A stretch of DNA of 64,000 nt from CAWAMR01 sp963783095 (GTDB lineage: Bacteria > Planctomycetota > Planctomycetia > Gemmatales > Gemmataceae): NCBI GenBank assembly GCA_963783095.1, contig CAWAMR010000016.1:62001-126000 (forward strand), given 5' to 3'. Of the stretch, positions 30,201 to 38,912 are shown one piece after another. The first letter of the stretch is position 1; each line of letters starts with the position of its first letter. A program made the translations under genes and the position numbers. A model generated the notes under the pieces. It made no database searches. It was not told the origin of the DNA and worked only from the letters and a program-made list of their open reading frames with translations.

Positions 30201-33200
30201 TGAGATCGAACATCGCCGTAAGATCGTGCTGGGCTACTGGACGAATGCCGGCAACACCCAGCAGCGCATTCAACAGGCGGTCACGGAAGCGATGCGTGGC
30301 GGCTTCACGCTGCGCGTGACGATGGTCCGCGAAAATCGCCTGTACTCGACCGAGCAGCACGTTGACGTGCCCTGGTCGAACAAAAATCTCACCGTGAAGT
30401 GGGAGCATTTTGTGTCCAAGCTGGAGCCGGGACAGAAAGAAACGTACACCGCCATCATCACTGGTCCGGATGCGAAACGAGCAGTCGGCGAAATGGTGGC
30501 CAGTCTTTACGATGAATCGCTCGATCAGTTTCTGCCGCATCACTGGATGCACCGCTTCGATGCGTTTCGACAGGATTATCCCTATCTGCGCAGCCGATTC
30601 GAGAGTTACGGGCAACAACTTCAGCATCTCACAGGTAACTGGAATCGGCGCAGCAAGGGTGTGGAGGTCAGCTACCGGCATTATCCATCGGACTTGATCG
30701 ATGAGTGGTGGGCGAATCAGATGATGCACGTCCCCGATATGTTCAATGCCTCGACCTTAAGGGAGAGTGCCGACATGGATGGAGCGATGCCGCAGAACGC
30801 AACGAGATATCTGGCGAAAGATGCCGCACCGCCGAAGTCGGCGGAGGAGCCCAATATGGGAGGAGGCATGGTGTTTAATCCTCAGGCCCCTCCAGGAGGT
30901 GGAAACGGCGCGCCAAACCCGTGAAAGGCGGCGAACTGGGTCAGCCTGGTTCGGGGGTCGGCGCTCAACAATCGATTGATCTCAGCAAAGTCAGCGCCCG
31001 GAAGAATCTCAACGAGACTGCCTTTTTCTATCCGCAACTGGTCTCCAACGAAGAGGGCGTCGTCAAACTGGTCTTCACCATGCCGGAAGCACTAACGCAG
31101 TGGAAATTCCTTGGCTTCGTCCACGACAAGGAACTTCGTTCCGGATTCCTGCAAGATAAAGTCGTCACCGCCAAGGACTTGATGATTCAGCCCAACCCGC
31201 CGCGTTTCATCCGCGAGGGCGATCAGATTGAATTCACGGTCAAGGTATCCAATGTGTCGGAACAACCTCAGAGGGGGAATGTTCAGCTCACCTTCGCGGA
31301 TGCTCGGACGGGCAAGAGCGTCGATGACTTGCTGGCGATCTCGAAGACCGACCAGCCATTCGACATCCCGGCCAAAGAGTCTCGGTCATTCGCCTGGAAA
31401 ATGCAGGTTCCGGATGGACTTGGGCCGGTCACTTACAGGGCAGTGGGTGCCACGGGCAAACTCTCCGACGGTGAAGAAGGAGCGATCCCGACGCTTTCCC
31501 GGCGAGTACTGGTCACGGAATCGATACCGCTTCCAATCCGGGGAATAACGACCAGGAAATTCGACTTCGCCAAGCTGCGCAAGTCGGCAATGTCACCAAG
31601 CATCCAGCACCAGAGTCTTACCGTGCAGATGGTTTCCCAGCCGGCCTGGTATGCGGTCATGGCGCTGCCTTATTTAATGGAGTATCCCTACGAGTGTGCC
31701 GAGCAACAATTCAACCGCTACTACGCGAACGTGCTCGCCAAGCACATTGCGGCAAGTGATCCCAAGATTCGCCGAATCTTCGATGCCTGGAAGAATACCC
31801 CGGCCCTGGATAGTCCACTGGAAAAGAATCAAGAATTGAAGCTGGTGACGCTGGAAGAAACTCCCTGGTATCGTCAGGCACAAGCAGAAAGCCAGGCCCG
31901 CAAGAACATCGGCATCCTGTTCGACGATCAACGTCTCACGAACGAAATGAACCGTGTCATCCAGAAGCTGAAGGATACTCAGATGCCGGATGGCTTGTGG
32001 CCCTGGTTTCCGGGAGGACGGGGCAATGAGTACATTTCGCTCTATATTGCTACGGGGTTTGGCAGGTTGCGGAACCTCGGAGCGCCGATCGATACGAATA
32101 TGGCAGTGCAAGCCTGGACCGGACTTGATGCCTGGCTGACGCGAACCCATCAAGAAATCTTGAGGCACGCCAAGCCGGATGAGAATCATTTGTCGCACAC
32201 GATCGCCCTGTACCTGTATGGGCGTAGTTTCTTCCTGAAAGACAAAGCGATCGCGCCGGAGAACCAGGCCGCATTTGATTATTTCACCGGCCAAGCCAAG
32301 AAATACTGGCTGAAACTCGGAGATCGCCAGTCTCAAGCCCAGGCGGCGCTGGGGTTATTCCGCATGGGAGAGAAAGATACAGCCGCAAGGGATTTTGAAA
32401 TCGATCAAGGAACGATCCAAGACGAGTGAGGAAATGGGGATGTACTGGCGCGATACGGAACGGTCGCAGTGGTGGTATCGGGCACCGATCGAAACGCAGG
32501 CGATGATGATCGAGGCGTTTGCCGAAATCGGTGAAGATGCCCAGGCGGTCGAGGATTGCAAAGTCTGGCTGCTCAAGCAAAAACAGACGCAAGACTGGAA
32601 AACCACCAAGGCCACCGCCGATGCAGTCTATGCCCTCTTGCTGCGCGGCGAAAACTTGTTGAAGTCCGAAGCACTGGTCGAAGTGACGCTGGGCGATACC
32701 GTCATCCAGCCCAAGAAAACAGAGGCAGGCACGGGGTTCTATGAGGAGCGTTTCATCCGCGCGGAGGTCAGGCCGATTTTCGGCAACATTCAACTCAAGA
32801 AAACTGATGAGGGCGTTGCCTGGGGGAGTGTCCACTGGCAATATCTGGAAGATGTCAGCAAGGTGACGCCTCACACCGACAATCCTTTGAAAATGAACAA
32901 GACATTATGGGTTCGGAGAGCCACGAAGAAAGGCCCGGTGCTGGAGCCGGTGCGCGGAGCGCTCGAAATCGGTGATGAGATCGTCGTCCGGGTTGAATTG
33001 CGCACGCGACCGGGACATGGAATACGTGCATCTGAAGGACGGCCGGGGCAGCGGCACGGAGCCGATGAATGTGTTGTCGCGCTATCGGTATCAGGATGGT
33101 CTGGGCTATTACGAGACGACCCGCGACACTGCGAGCCACTTCTTCATCGACTATTTGCCCAAGGGAACCTATGTGTTCGAGTATTCTGTTCGCGCCGTTC

Positions 33201-33298
33201 ACAAGGGCAAGTATCAGACCGGGATGGCGGAAATCCAGTGCATGTATGCCCCGGAATTCAACAGCCATTCGGAGAGTCTTCCCTTGGAGGTGAAGTAG
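27265..33298 (+). CDS. Bacterial alpha-2-macroglobulin with thioester motif (several frameshifts)
   Basis: About 2000 residues. MTKLRLALLAAMLGGLALGAYLL is a signal anchor. The first ~400 residues are helical, TPR-like. Then come MG domains (MG2 with TDRAIYRPGQTISYKG; VRVEEYKRPKFQVSID), a Pro/Gly linker near 30840-30960, the alpha-2-macroglobulin core NETAFFYPQLVSNEEG...FTMPEALTQWKF, and the thioester site YPYECAEQQFNRYY (Cys-Ala-Glu-Gln). An alpha/alpha toroid follows (MPDGLWPWFPGG), then a receptor-like C-terminus (TYVFEYSVRAVHKGKY). These proteins trap proteases in the periplasm and bind covalently through the thioester. Frame changes near 29215, 29845, 30095, 30915, 32390 and 33005. No pbpC neighbour is seen. 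The ATG at 27265 after GGAAAGTGAG was chosen over an upstream in-frame start. Confidence 0.9.
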
Positions 33299-33395
33299 GA
33301 AGCTTCGCAGTGGGAGTGAGGAGTGGGAGTATATACAAAAAAGGCATTGAGTCTTTGTATTTACTCCCACTCCTCACTCCCACTGCGAAGCTTCA
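33296..33395. repeat. Perfect 33-base hairpin flush between two convergent stop codons
   Basis: The left arm 33299-33331 and right arm 33362-33394 are exact reverse complements (GAAGCTTCGCAGTGGGAGTG... and partner), with a 30-base loop that itself holds a smaller ATACAAA/TTTGTAT pair. The arm contains GTGGGAGTGAGGAGTGGGAG, a short-unit duplication. The macroglobulin TAG (33296-33298) abuts the left arm; the opposing gene's TGA (33395-33393) overlaps the right arm. It fits a bidirectional terminator built from a third repeat family. Confidence 0.95.
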
Positions 33396-34286
33396 CTTGG
33401 AGCCAGTATCGGTTGCCGACCCATTCGCTTTGAGCCGCTGGGCCAGTCCAGCTAGTGTTTCTGGAGAGAGTGCGGAAATCAGGTCATCGGGTGATAGCCC
33501 CTTTAGGAGTTCCTCGGCCGGGATCCACTTCAAGAGTTCCTCCGGTGGAATTTTCTTGACGAGTTCCTTGGCCGATACCCATTTGAGGATCTCTTCGGGA
33601 GGGATATTCTTGAAAAAGTAGGGGAGCGTTTCCCGTGCGAGTTCTTTCATTAAGTCAGGCATGAAGGTTTCCTCCGAGCGATATTTTTCAATGAACTGAG
33701 CCAACAGGGTACTCGTCTCTTCTGAATGCATCTCATAATGCGACAGCCCATACCAGGCCAACTCCAGACGACCGCTCAGCACATGGAACATGGCATTATG
33801 TGGTTCCTGCGGTAACTCATGCACCACAATCAGTCGAATCGGACCCGTAAAGTGTTGCACTTCATAGACACCGGTTTGTACCCGTGTCAATTCTCCTCGT
33901 CGTGCCAGATTTTGCGGCATGCGAACACTCACTGCAAACAATCGGAAGTCCGCTTCCGGCAGTAACCTCTTCATTGAGGGACTGATTTGTTTTCGGTAAT
34001 TGACATAGTGGCCAATGAGTTCGTTGAGCGTCCAGCCGTCCATTGACTCTTGGTACGACTTGAAACTGACCAGATTGTGCGCTGCCAAATCCTCGAACCC
34101 ATCCGGGAGCCGACGGGGTAGAGGCGTGGCGTCCCGGCGGATGATGACCACATCGAGCAATTGTTGCTTCAGCGAGAGGTCTTTTTCCAATTCCGCATCG
34201 ACAGGCAATCCGTGAAAAAAGTCAACCAGGGACAGACCGAAGAGCCGATGCCAAGGTTGTATCTGGATCGGTTGCTGCTCGGTCAC
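33393..34286 (-). CDS. Rpn/YadD-like protein with C-terminal PEELLK repeats
   Basis: About 297 residues. The N-terminal part (LFGLSLVDFFHGLPVDAELEKDLSLKQQLLDVVIIRR) resembles PD-(D/E)XK proteins of the RpnC/YadD type that are abundant in planctomycetes, cyanobacteria and Chloroflexi. The C-terminus holds degenerate repeats of ~10 residues: IPPEEILKWVSAKELVKK, IPPEELLKWIPAEELLKG, LSPDDLISALSPETLAG, as often seen in that group. The role is probably nuclease or recombination related, but unproven. A GTG at 34286 preceded by AGGAG was preferred; an ATG at 34328 gives 14 extra residues with a poor ribosome site. Confidence 0.6.
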   Translation of the reverse strand: MTEQQPIQIQPWHRLFGLSLVDFFHGLPVDAELEKDLSLKQQLLDVVIIRRDATPLPRRLPDGFEDLAAHNLVSFKSYQESMDGWTLNELIGHYVNYRKQISPSMKRLLPEADFRLFAVSVRMPQNLARRGELTRVQTGVYEVQHFTGPIRLIVVHELPQEPHNAMFHVLSGRLELAWYGLSHYEMHSEETSTLLAQFIEKYRSEETFMPDLMKELARETLPYFFKNIPPEEILKWVSAKELVKKIPPEELLKWIPAEELLKGLSPDDLISALSPETLAGLAQRLKANGSATDTGSK

Positions 34287-34346
34287 CGATAACTCCTGTC
34301 GATTTATTGTACCTGCGTAGCTGGCCATGAGACAGAGAGAATCACG

Positions 34347-35720
34347 CTACTCCCCCGTGCCGCCTTGCCAGTTCTTGGTCCGGAACGGCGAGGCGGGCAA
34401 GCCCTCCTTGTTCATCAGGTTCGGATTGGCCTCTTTCCGCCAGCCGAAGCGGACCTGCGTGGGCGCTGCGACTCCTCCGGCTTCGACCACGACCGTGTCG
34501 CCGTCGATGGTCGCCTCGGCGGGCACGAACTTGCCGTCGGCGCCCGCGATCTTGAAACTCGCTCAACGGCTTGCCGTCGCGCGACTTCAGGCCGCCGCCG
34601 ACATGGGCGAACTGCGAGCCGGATCTTGTTGCCCTCGACCTTCATCGACTTGTAGAGCGGCCCCGAGTAGACGAGGTCTTTCTTGCCGTAGTCCTTGGCC
34701 AACGCCCAGAGGGCCAGCCGATTGCCCACGTCGATCTTGTTGGTGGGGTGGATGTCGTCGATGTTGGGAGCCAGGTCGGTCGTCACCGACCATGCCCGTG
34801 TGCGGGATCTTCAGGCTGGCCGCCTGGGCCTCCCAGAGGCCGGGTAAGCAGTTCGGCGAGTACCGCCATAGCCGGAGAAGGGTGCGAGCTGGACGAAGTA
34901 GAAGGGCAAATCGTTGCCCCACGGCCTGCCGCCAGCCCTCGATCGAGGGCTCCATCTTGTCGCGATACTTCAGGCCGTTCGCCGACATTGGCTTCGCCCT
35001 GATACCAGATCACGCCGCGGATGGCGAACGGGCTGCAGCGGAGCGATCATGCCGTTGTACATGCCGCCGGACGCCTTGTTGCGGTCACGGTCCAGGGCTC
35101 GATCGCCGAGCCGCCCCAGGAGCTGTTGATCAGCCCGACCGGCACGTTCAGTTCTTTGTGCAGCCTGCAGGCCGAAATAGTAGAGCACGCCGGAAAAATC
35201 GGCCCGACCGTCTTGGGAGTGCAGACCACCCAGGTCGCCTTGACGTCCTTGGCCGGCGTCTTGGCCTGCGACCTTCGGCACCTGCAACAGCCGAATCTTC
35301 GGTTGTCGGCCGCGGCGAATCGCCTCCTTGGCCTCGTGCGAACCGCGACAGCGACCATTCCATGTTCGACTGGCCCGAGCCGAGCCAGACGTCGCCGATG
35401 AGGATGTCGTCCAGCTCGATCTTGTTCTTGCCGCTGACGGTCAGCTGTGCCGTTTGCCGTCGGCCTTCACGGCCGGCAGGACCACTTTCCAGTTGCCCTT
35501 GTCGTCGGCCTTGGTCTTGGCCGTGTCCTCGTCGAGCTGGACGGTCGACTTCTTCGCCGGGGTCGGCCCAGCCCCAGATGGGCAGCGGCTGGTCGCGCTG
35601 CAGAACCATGTGGCTGGCGATCACGCTGGGCAATTTCACATTCGCTTGCAGCGGTGGCGCGAATGCCACGCCGAGAGTAACGACGCAGCCAAGGAATCTC
35701 AAAAATCGAAGTTGTTTCAT
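34347..35720 (-). CDS. Sialate O-acetylesterase (SGNH hydrolase), heavily frame-broken
   Basis: Secreted esterase that removes acetyl groups from sialic acids or plant and algal polysaccharides. It begins MKQLRFLRFLGCVVTLGVAFA (signal peptide) and VKLPSVIASHMVLQRDQPLP. ILIGDVWLGSGQSNMEWSL carries the catalytic Ser of the GQSNM block. WYQGEANVGE, then IDVGNRLALWALAKDYGKKD and YSGPLYKSMKVEGNKI, match the later conserved blocks. Expected size ~455 residues fits the span, but the frame changes about ten times, with almost every conserved block in a different frame. The TAG end at 34347 follows NWQGGTGE. The ATG follows GGAAAGGTGCATC. No substrate can be assigned. Confidence 0.82.
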
Positions 35721-35951
35721 GATGCACCTTTCCGGAGTTGTTGGATGTTGTTGAGCAGGGGGTAATAGGATTGTATTGGCTCCCGATTCGATCGCACCCC
35801 CCGACGATGCTATTGAACCTGCTGCATTTCTTTTTGTGTTTATTTACGCTATTCTTATGGTTGCAGATATTGATTCCGGTGACAGTAGGCGAAATTGGCG
35901 GATATTGCTGCACCAAGATGCAGCGGTCGCGTTTAAGGGGCGAGATTCGAC

Positions 35952-36263
35952 GTGGGCCAATTGCTGCAAGAAATACAAGCCTTGGCGGCAGGTGGTAACG
36001 TACTTGTGTCGTTACATAGTTCGGAGCAATTAGAAGCTGACGACATACCGGTTCGCGATGCCGTAAATGGACTGGCAACTGCAGTGGTTGTCGAGGAGTA
36101 TCCCGAGTACGCAAAAGGGCCGTGTGTGCAGGATAGCCAAGGCCAGCCGATTCATGTACTCTGGGGGATTCCAGCTCGTCAGGGTTCACCGGCTCTTGTG
36201 GTGACGGCCTACAGGCCCGACCCCGAAAAATGGGATGAAACATGGCAGAGAAGACGAACATGA
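35952..36263 (+). CDS. DUF4258 protein (RelE-like toxin candidate)
   Basis: 103 residues. LVSLHSSEQLEADDIPVRDAVNGLATAVVVEEYP and later GQPIHVLWGIP...LVVTAYRPDPEKW are the signature of DUF4258, a small fold related to mRNA-interferase toxins. The start is a GTG after GGGGCGAG. It overlaps the next gene as ATGA, the usual geometry of toxin-antitoxin and other coupled pairs. Toxic activity is not shown by the sequence. The 231 bases upstream, shared with the divergent esterase gene, hold no other gene. Confidence 0.7.
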   Translation: MGQLLQEIQALAAGGNVLVSLHSSEQLEADDIPVRDAVNGLATAVVVEEYPEYAKGPCVQDSQGQPIHVLWGIPARQGSPALVVTAYRPDPEKWDETWQRRRT

Positions 36264-36473
36264 GACCCCGGTCTGTCACCAGACTGATTCGTGAAGGCGA
36301 GTTTGTCGCCGAAGTTACTGTTCAACTCATCGAAACTGAGCAAGGGTCAGGTTGGGCTCCTACCTGTCCTTGGACGATGCCTACAGACTCGACGACGTTC
36401 GTGCGGCGTTGCGAGCTGGTGACGTCCGCAGGCGGCCCGGTTGGCGGATCATTTGTTCCGCCTCATCCAGTAG
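36260..36473 (+). CDS. Partner of the DUF4258 gene, antitoxin candidate (two frameshifts)
   Basis: About 70 residues. MRPRSVTRLIREGEFVAEV, then SLDDAYRLDDVRAALRAGDV and finally ARLADHLFRLIQ, lie in three successive frames. The element V-E-V-x-L-I-E-T-E-x-G-W-x-P-Y-L-S-L-D-D-A is familiar as a small conserved family, widespread in cyanobacteria and planctomycetes, often next to a toxin-like gene. Frame changes near 36347 and 36430. It overlaps the DUF4258 stop. Role as antitoxin is inferred from position and size. Confidence 0.55.
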
Positions 36474-36636
36474 AAGCCGCCTGAAACTCAGTCTGCCCCA
36501 CCCATGGAGTTTCTCGGTGTCCAGCCGGCGCCTATACCGAAATGGCTCTCGAACGAGATTCTAAAAATGTTTACGTCTCTCCCTATAACAAATCAAAGAG
36601 CATCGAAACACGTTCATCGTGGGGAGAAACTTTGCC

Positions 36637-38031
36637 GTGACACCGACGAGAAATCTTGGCGTTCGTCCGCGAAAAAGAGGTCAAGGCGGTCGATCTTCGC
36701 TTCATGGACTTTCCCGGACTGTGGCAGCATTTCACCATCCCCGCCGAGGCGCTGACCGAAAACGTCTTTCAGGACGGCATCGGCTTCGACGGCTCCAGCA
36801 TCCGCGGCTGGGCAGCCATCAACGAATCGGACATGCTCGTCGTTCCCGCGCCCGACACCGCCTACATCGACCCTTTTTGCAAGGACACCACGCTCACCCT
36901 CATCTGCAATATCCAGGACCCGCTGACCAAGGAAGACTACACGCGCGACCCGCGCAACGTGGCCCGCAAAGCCGTCAATTACATGAAGGAAATCGGCATC
37001 GCCGACGTCGCCTTGTTCGGCCCGGAAGTCGAGTTTTTCGTCTTCGACGACGTGCGCTACGACCAGGACGCCCGCTCCGGCTATCTACTTCGTCGACAGC
37101 ATCGAAGGGGCCTGGAACACCGGACGAGACGAGAGGCCGCAACCTCGGTCACAAGCTGCGTTACAAGGAAGGATATTTCCCCTGCCCGCCCTCGGACGCC
37201 ATGCACGATCTGCGCTCCGAGATGATGCTGATGATGATCCAGTGCGGCTTGACCGTCGAGGCCCATCGCCACGAAGCGGCGTCCGGCGGCCAAGGCGAAG
37301 TCGACATCCGCCACGAGGAGTTGCTGCGCATGGCGGACAACGTGCTGAAGTACAAATACGTCGTCAAGAACGTCGCCCGCCGGCACGGCAAGACGGCAAC
37401 ATTCATGCCCAAGCCGATCTTTCAGGACCACGGCAGCGGCATGACGGTTCATTTGTCGCTTATGGCGAGGCGACGACAACCTGTTTGCCGGCTCGCGCTA
37501 CGCCGGGCTGTCGGAAATGGCCGAGTATGCCATCGGCGGATTGCTCAAGCATGCTCCGGCGCTGTGCGCTATCACCAACCCGACGACCAACAGCTACAAA
37601 CGGCTGGTGCCGGGCTATGAAGCGCCGGTCAAGCTGGCCTACAGCCAGCGCAACCGCTCGGCTGCGATCCGCATTCCGGTCTATTCGCCCAGCCGCAATG
37701 ACCGGCGAATCGAATTCCGCCTGCCCGATGCCGCTTGCAATCCCTATCTCGGTTTTGCCGCCATGCTGATGGCGATGATCGACGGCATCAAGAACAAAGT
37801 CCCCCCCGGCGAGCCGCTCGACAAGGACATTTACGATCTGGGTGCGGAAGAATTGTCGTCAAGGTGCCGAGCACTCCGCTTTCGCTCGAAGAAGCGCTCA
37901 ACCATCTGGAAAACGATCAGGAATTCCTGCTGCAGCGCGACGTGTTCACGACGGATGTGATCGAGACGTGGATTCGCTACAAACGCGAAAATGAGGTAGA
38001 AGCCGATTCGCATTCGGCCTCATCCCTATGA
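36637..38031 (+). CDS. glnA: Glutamine synthetase, type I (frame broken)
   Basis: Makes glutamine from glutamate, ammonia and ATP; the central enzyme of nitrogen assimilation. About 465 residues. Blocks are DLRFMDFPGLWQHFTIP, GFDGSSIRGWAAINESDM, FGPEVEFFVFDDV, EAASGGQGEVDIR (metal site), KTATFMPKPIFQDHGSGMTV (ATP/Glu site), KRLVPGYEAPVKLAYSQRNR and RRIEFRLPDAACNPYL. The adenylylation-region Tyr appears in DIYDLGAEEL. The GTG at 36637 after GGGGAGAAAC gives the usual TPR start. Frame changes near 36645, 37080, 37130, 37460 and 37855. The gene is too well conserved at each junction to be a real pseudogene. Confidence 0.92.
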
Positions 38032-38054
38032 GTTTGCCTTATACTTCGATATTT

Positions 38055-38151
38055 AATAGTTCCAAGTTCCAGGTTCCAAGTTCCAAGTCAAAAACGATCA
38101 ACCCTTCGGGCTTTTCAACTTGGAACTTGGAACCCGGAACTTGGAACTATT
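38055..38151. repeat. Palindromic repeat, TTCCAAG family, copy 2
   Basis: 34-base arms (38055-38088 and 38118-38151) pair with a single G-U type mismatch around a 29-base loop. The arms are made of GTTCCAA units with one GTTCCAGG variant, as in copy 1. The outer edges read AATAGTTCC and GGAACTATT. It lies between glnA and the next gene, and its right edge runs into that gene's ribosome site (TTGGAGG, ATG at 38162), so the hairpin could mask the site. Confidence 0.93.
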
Positions 38152-38161
38152 GGAGGCGTTC

Positions 38162-38861
38162 ATGGCCAGCTTTCGGGGACATCTGGCGTTTGCGAGCGGC
38201 CTGGGGTTCATCTACGGTGGAATGGCGCACAGCCAGTTGGAATTTGATCCGGCAACCGCGATTCTGGGCGCGGGCCTTACGACGGTCGGCGGTTTGTTGC
38301 CCGATCTCGATAGCGACTCCGGCGTGCCTGTACGCGAATTGTTTGGGCTTGCCGCTGTCGTAGTGCCCCTGCTGTTGTTTCGCCGGCTCATGAACGCCCA
38401 TTTCACCGATGAGGAATTGTTCGTCTACCTGGGAGGAATTTATGTCTTTATTCGTTACGTGCTGTCGCGGATCTTCAAACGTCTAACGGTTCATCGCGGG
38501 ATGTTTCACTCCATCCCCGCGATGCTCATCTCGGGAATGGTCGTTTTTCTCTCGTATCATTCTCCCTCAATGCGGACGCGGGTATTCCTGGCAGTCGGCG
38601 TGATGATCGGGTTCCTGTCGCATTTGGTACTCGATGAGCTTTACAGCGTTGATTTTCGGGGGTTGAAGATCGGATTCAATAAATATGCCGGCAGCTGCTT
38701 TGAAGTTCTTTTCGCCTTCCCTGTTCGCGAACATTGTGGCCTACACGTTGTTCTTGATTACGACGTATTTCACGCTTCTCGATCTGGAGAAGACCACGGG
38801 TCGGCAAATATTGCCCGACGAGATGAAGTTTTGGAAACCTGCTCCGCGTGGCCAAGAATGA
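38162..38861 (+). CDS. YdjM/DUF457-like membrane-bound metal-dependent hydrolase (one frameshift)
   Basis: About 233 residues. MASFRGHLAFASGLGFIYGG, GGLLPDLDSDSG, TVHRGMFHSIPAM and HLVLDELYSVDF give the His/Asp pattern of the LexA-regulated YdjM family, embedded in four or five membrane spans. After a frame change near 38695 the other frame continues KFFSPSLFANIVAYTLFLIT (a membrane span) and ends KPAPRGQE at 38861. Predicted inner-membrane hydrolase; substrate unknown. GGAGG lies 7 bases before the ATG. Confidence 0.75.
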
Positions 38862-38912
38862 GAGAGATGACTATTACCCTTGATCATAGTTCAAAGACCT
38901 TTGGTTTCATCC

